Below are positions 6,850-8,111 of a stretch of DNA of 8,111 nt, one piece after another; positions within the stretch are counted from its first letter, which is position 1; the number at the start of each line of letters is the position of its first letter. The notes under the pieces were generated by a model that made no database searches, was not told the DNA's origin, and saw only the letters and a program-made list of their open reading frames with translations. Source of the stretch: Erysipelothrix sp. UBA3383 (GTDB lineage: Bacteria > Bacillota_I > Bacilli_A > Erysipelotrichales > Erysipelotrichaceae); NCBI GenBank assembly GCA_002358955.1, contig DEPV01000111.1, forward strand, positions 12,988 through 21,098. The letters are read 5' to 3'. Both the position numbers and the translations under genes were made by a program.

Positions 6850-7794
6850 TTAATCGGATTTTCTTTTTAACAGCTTTGATTTAAGCACTAAGAAGAATCC
6901 TAATAGAATCATTAAACCAGATTGAACACTCAGTGATTCAAGTGTTAAACCTGTAGCTGGTAAATCCGGTTGCATCTCTTCAGGAGTTTCAACCGGATTT
7001 GGTATTACCGGTATTTCAGGACCTGTTCCATCTGTATCTGGATTCTCCGGAACCTCAGGTTGTGGGTCCTTTGGAGTACTTGGCTCCAGTGGAGTCAGCG
7101 GTACATCCTCTACAGGATCAGGAATGATCATCCCTGCATCCAGTGTTAAATCATCTCTTAGACTGGAGTAAACAAGTCTGTAGATTGTTTGTGTTACTGT
7201 ACCATCTGCAAGACTTGAATCCAGACTCGATTCATCCATCACTTCAATAAGATCATAGAGCGATGCAATATCAGACTGTTTATAATCATAAAGATTGAAG
7301 TCCAGTGTTGTATCATACTCATCAGGATCAATGATGGATGCATCACAATGCCCCTTACTCATCATGATGTTGAATGCTGCACGTTCCCTAAAATCATTAT
7401 ATTCCCGTGCATTGGTTAAGAGTACATTCAGGTAGCTCATGATTTCGACATAAGTAACATCTTTAGGAATCAAGAAGACTGGTAACTTGGATTCATTGGC
7501 CTTTTGAATGACAGCATCCTCCAAACACCATTGATCATCCTGTGGCTTAATGGCCAAAGCTGCAATCTTGTATTCACATAAAACTTCAATTAGATCAATT
7601 TGATCTTGGGAAGTTTCTGGAAATGTACTTTGACTGGTTAGTAGAAACTCACCACCAACAGCCCACTTCTCCACGGCAAGATTTTCCATAACAGTAATGT
7701 GTGTAACTGGAATGGCATACTTTTTAATGCTTGATAAGCATTGGATGTGAAATCGTTCGGATAAAGTTTTATTGATATCTTTAAGATGTAACAT
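6850..7794 (-). CDS. Chimeric protein: PucR sensor domain fused to an LPxTG cell-wall anchor
   Basis: The likely product is 314 residues, starting at the ATG at 7794, because AAGGGAG lies six bases upstream. An in-frame ATG at 7866 lies upstream of the promoter and has no ribosome-binding site. Residues 1-148 look like the PucR N-terminal ligand domain: MLHLKDI, a GGEFLLTS motif (48-54), YKIAALAIK (75-83), KLPVFLIPKDVTYVEIM (103-119), then the helix FRERAAFNIMMSKG. Full PucR proteins continue with a central domain and a C-terminal helix-turn-helix; both are absent. From about residue 150 the chain is acidic, then Pro/Glu-rich (224-277), and ends in LPATG (278-282), a hydrophobic segment (about 286-305) and KSKLLKRKSD, a complete sortase signal. 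There is no signal peptide, so sortase anchoring is not expected. The product could be a tail-anchored membrane protein or a non-functional relic. It has its own promoter and terminator. The most likely origin is an in-frame deletion or recombination fusing pucR to a surface-protein gene. A sequencing or assembly artefact cannot be excluded. Confidence 0.85.
   Translation of the reverse strand: MLHLKDINKTLSERFHIQCLSSIKKYAIPVTHITVMENLAVEKWAVGGEFLLTSQSTFPETSQDQIDLIEVLCEYKIAALAIKPQDDQWCLEDAVIQKANESKLPVFLIPKDVTYVEIMSYLNVLLTNAREYNDFRERAAFNIMMSKGHCDASIIDPDEYDTTLDFNLYDYKQSDIASLYDLIEVMDESSLDSSLADGTVTQTIYRLVYSSLRDDLTLDAGMIIPDPVEDVPLTPLEPSTPKDPQPEVPENPDTDGTGPEIPVIPNPVETPEEMQPDLPATGLTLESLSVQSGLMILLGFFLVLKSKLLKRKSD
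7335..7360 (-). other. Probable fusion junction between pucR and surface-protein sequence
   Basis: PucR-like sequence is followed up to FNIMMSKG (residues 141-148). The next residues, CDASIIDPDEYDTTL, no longer resemble the family and lead into the acidic and Pro-rich wall region. The minus-strand DNA here has similar short motifs (ATCATGATG and ATCATTGATCCTGATG) on either side, which might have served as microhomology. The exact base cannot be set without a parent sequence. Confidence 0.5.
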
Positions 7795-7828
7795 GATCCT
7801 CTCCCTTAGGTACAAAGTGCGCGTCTCA

Positions 7829-7857
7829 ATTATATGAGTTAAAGCGCTTTCTAACAA
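7829..7857 (-). promoter_or_regulatory. Promoter of the PucR-LPxTG gene
   Basis: On the minus strand TTGTTA (7852-7857, four of six to TTGACA) is followed, after exactly 17 bases, by a perfect TATAAT (7829-7834). Transcription would start near 7822, leaving a leader of about 28 bases with AAGGGAG just before the ATG at 7794. This excludes the upstream ATG at 7866 as the start. Confidence 0.75.
7839..7852 (+). promoter_or_regulatory. Candidate cre site (CcpA operator) inside the promoter spacer
   Basis: TTAAAGCGCTTTCT matches the CcpA consensus TGWAARCGYTWWCW at 13 of 14 positions, the mismatch being the second base. Its core AAAGCGCTTT (7841-7850) is a perfect 10-bp palindrome. It lies between the -35 and -10 of the minus-strand promoter, where a bound repressor would block RNA polymerase. 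Carbon catabolite control of this gene, and perhaps of the divergent transporter, is inferred. Confidence 0.55.
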
Positions 7858-7886
7858 TTGTTTCAAACCCCAAGTATTTTAACAAA

Positions 7887-7906
7887 TATTGTGCGAACAC
7901 ACAATA
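7887..7906. promoter_or_regulatory. Inverted-repeat operator candidate TATTGTG-N6-CACAATA
   Basis: Two perfect 7-base half-sites face each other across CGAACA. The site lies between the divergent genes, upstream of the pucR-like promoter and next to the likely start region of the plus-strand transporter gene. The size and spacing suit a dimeric regulator. It resembles the Rex operator (TTGTGA-N6-TCACAA) but its half-sites are two bases closer, so Rex is not a good fit. The lost PucR regulator or another local regulator are candidates. Confidence 0.5.
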
Positions 7907-7933
7907 CTCATTTCCATCTTTTTTAAGTATATT
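7905..7933 (+). promoter_or_regulatory. Weak candidate promoter for the divergent transporter gene
   Basis: TATATT (7928-7933, five of six to TATAAT) lies 17 bases after TACTCA (7905-7910, three of six). The poor -35 overlaps the right half of the TATTGTG/CACAATA repeat, as at promoters that depend on an activator. The evidence is thin. Confidence 0.3.
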
Positions 7934-7952
7934 TATCTCAGACAAAAGTCTC

Positions 7953-7958
7953 AGGAGG
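7953..7958 (+). promoter_or_regulatory. Ribosome-binding site of the transporter gene
   Basis: AGGAGG lies five bases before the ATG at 7964. It shows that the short open frame at the right edge is the start of a real gene. Confidence 0.88.
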
Positions 7959-7963
7959 AAACT

Positions 7964-8111
7964 ATGGAAAACAGTAATAAACATTCGAAAATGAATGCTT
8001 ACCAAAGTAAGACATTATTCAGTTCGATGGTAGGTTTAGGACTTCAAAGCATGAGTACTATGATGTTATCATTTGCTTTAAGTTCAATGATTTTAGATTT
8101 TGGCATCAATG
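7964..8111 (+). CDS. N-terminus of a membrane transporter, probably MFS (runs off right edge)
   Basis: Forty-nine codons are visible. A hydrophilic start (MENSNKHSKMNAYQSKT) is followed by a long hydrophobic stretch, LFSSMVGLGLQSMSTMMLS and on, ending in FALSSMILDFGIN. This looks like the cytoplasmic start and first transmembrane helix of a major facilitator superfamily carrier, where helix 1 often ends near such a residue pattern, but 49 residues cannot prove the family. The gene diverges from the PucR-derived gene, and PucR-type regulators are often encoded beside the transporter or catabolic genes they control. The original PucR may therefore have regulated this carrier. The substrate is unknown. 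Confidence 0.6.
   Translation, partial: MENSNKHSKMNAYQSKTLFSSMVGLGLQSMSTMMLSFALSSMILDFGIN

Noticed and set aside
7795..7866. Longer version of the PucR-LPxTG protein starting at the ATG at 7866 (338 residues)
   Set aside because: That ATG has no ribosome-binding site and lies upstream of a well-formed promoter with its -10 at 7829-7834. The extra 24 residues do not match the start of PucR domains. The ATG at 7794 has AAGGGAG six bases upstream.
7887..7906. Rex (NADH-sensing repressor) operator
   Set aside because: Rex sites keep TTGTG and CACAA eight bases apart. Here the spacing is six and the flanking A/T of the consensus is missing, so the site is reported only as an unassigned inverted repeat.

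Overview
The window is AT-rich. Every complete gene has a strong AGGAGG-like or GAGG ribosome-binding site, and the surface proteins are Gram-positive in design: a classical signal peptide, InlB-type repeats and an LPxTG sorting signal. This points to a low-GC Bacillota (Firmicutes). An Erysipelotrichia-like host is my guess, but nothing in the window fixes the genus.

Layout. (1) Bases 1-3297, minus strand: the N-terminal 1099 codons of a very large secreted surface protein that runs off the left edge. It has a signal peptide, a right-handed parallel beta-helix, about eight InlB B-type (Flg_new) repeats, and then an Asn/Gly/Asp-rich linker with 14 consecutive Asn codons. (2) Bases 3298-3869: a 572-base AT-rich intergenic region holding this gene's ribosome-binding site and likely promoter, an unexplained inverted repeat, and the terminator of the next unit. 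(3) Bases 3870-6610, minus strand: a two-gene operon of a CoA-disulfide-reductase-type flavoprotein followed by a TcyP-type L-cystine symporter. The gap is 14 bases and holds the symporter's ribosome-binding site. The transcript ends at a strong hairpin. (4) Bases 6611-6849: operon promoter candidates with two tandem TTGACA hexamers, plus the terminator of the gene to the right. (5) Bases 6850-7794, minus strand: an odd gene whose N-terminal half is the ligand/sensor domain of a PucR-type transcription regulator. Its C-terminal half is the Pro-rich wall-spanning region and LPATG sorting signal of a surface protein. (6) Bases 7795-7963: a divergent control region with a well-formed promoter, a cre-like palindrome inside its spacer, and a separate inverted-repeat operator candidate. 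(7) Bases 7964-8111, plus strand: the start of a gene that looks like an MFS-type transporter.

How the parts fit. The central operon makes a coherent thiol module: the symporter imports cystine and the reductase could regenerate CoA thiol used to reduce disulfides. On the right, a PucR regulator divergent from a transporter is a common arrangement. Here the regulator has lost its central and helix-turn-helix domains and has been joined in frame to a cell-wall anchor. The simplest reading is a deletion or recombination between a pucR gene and a neighbouring LPxTG surface-protein gene. A selected membrane-tethered sensor is possible but less likely. The chimera is the most unusual item in the window.
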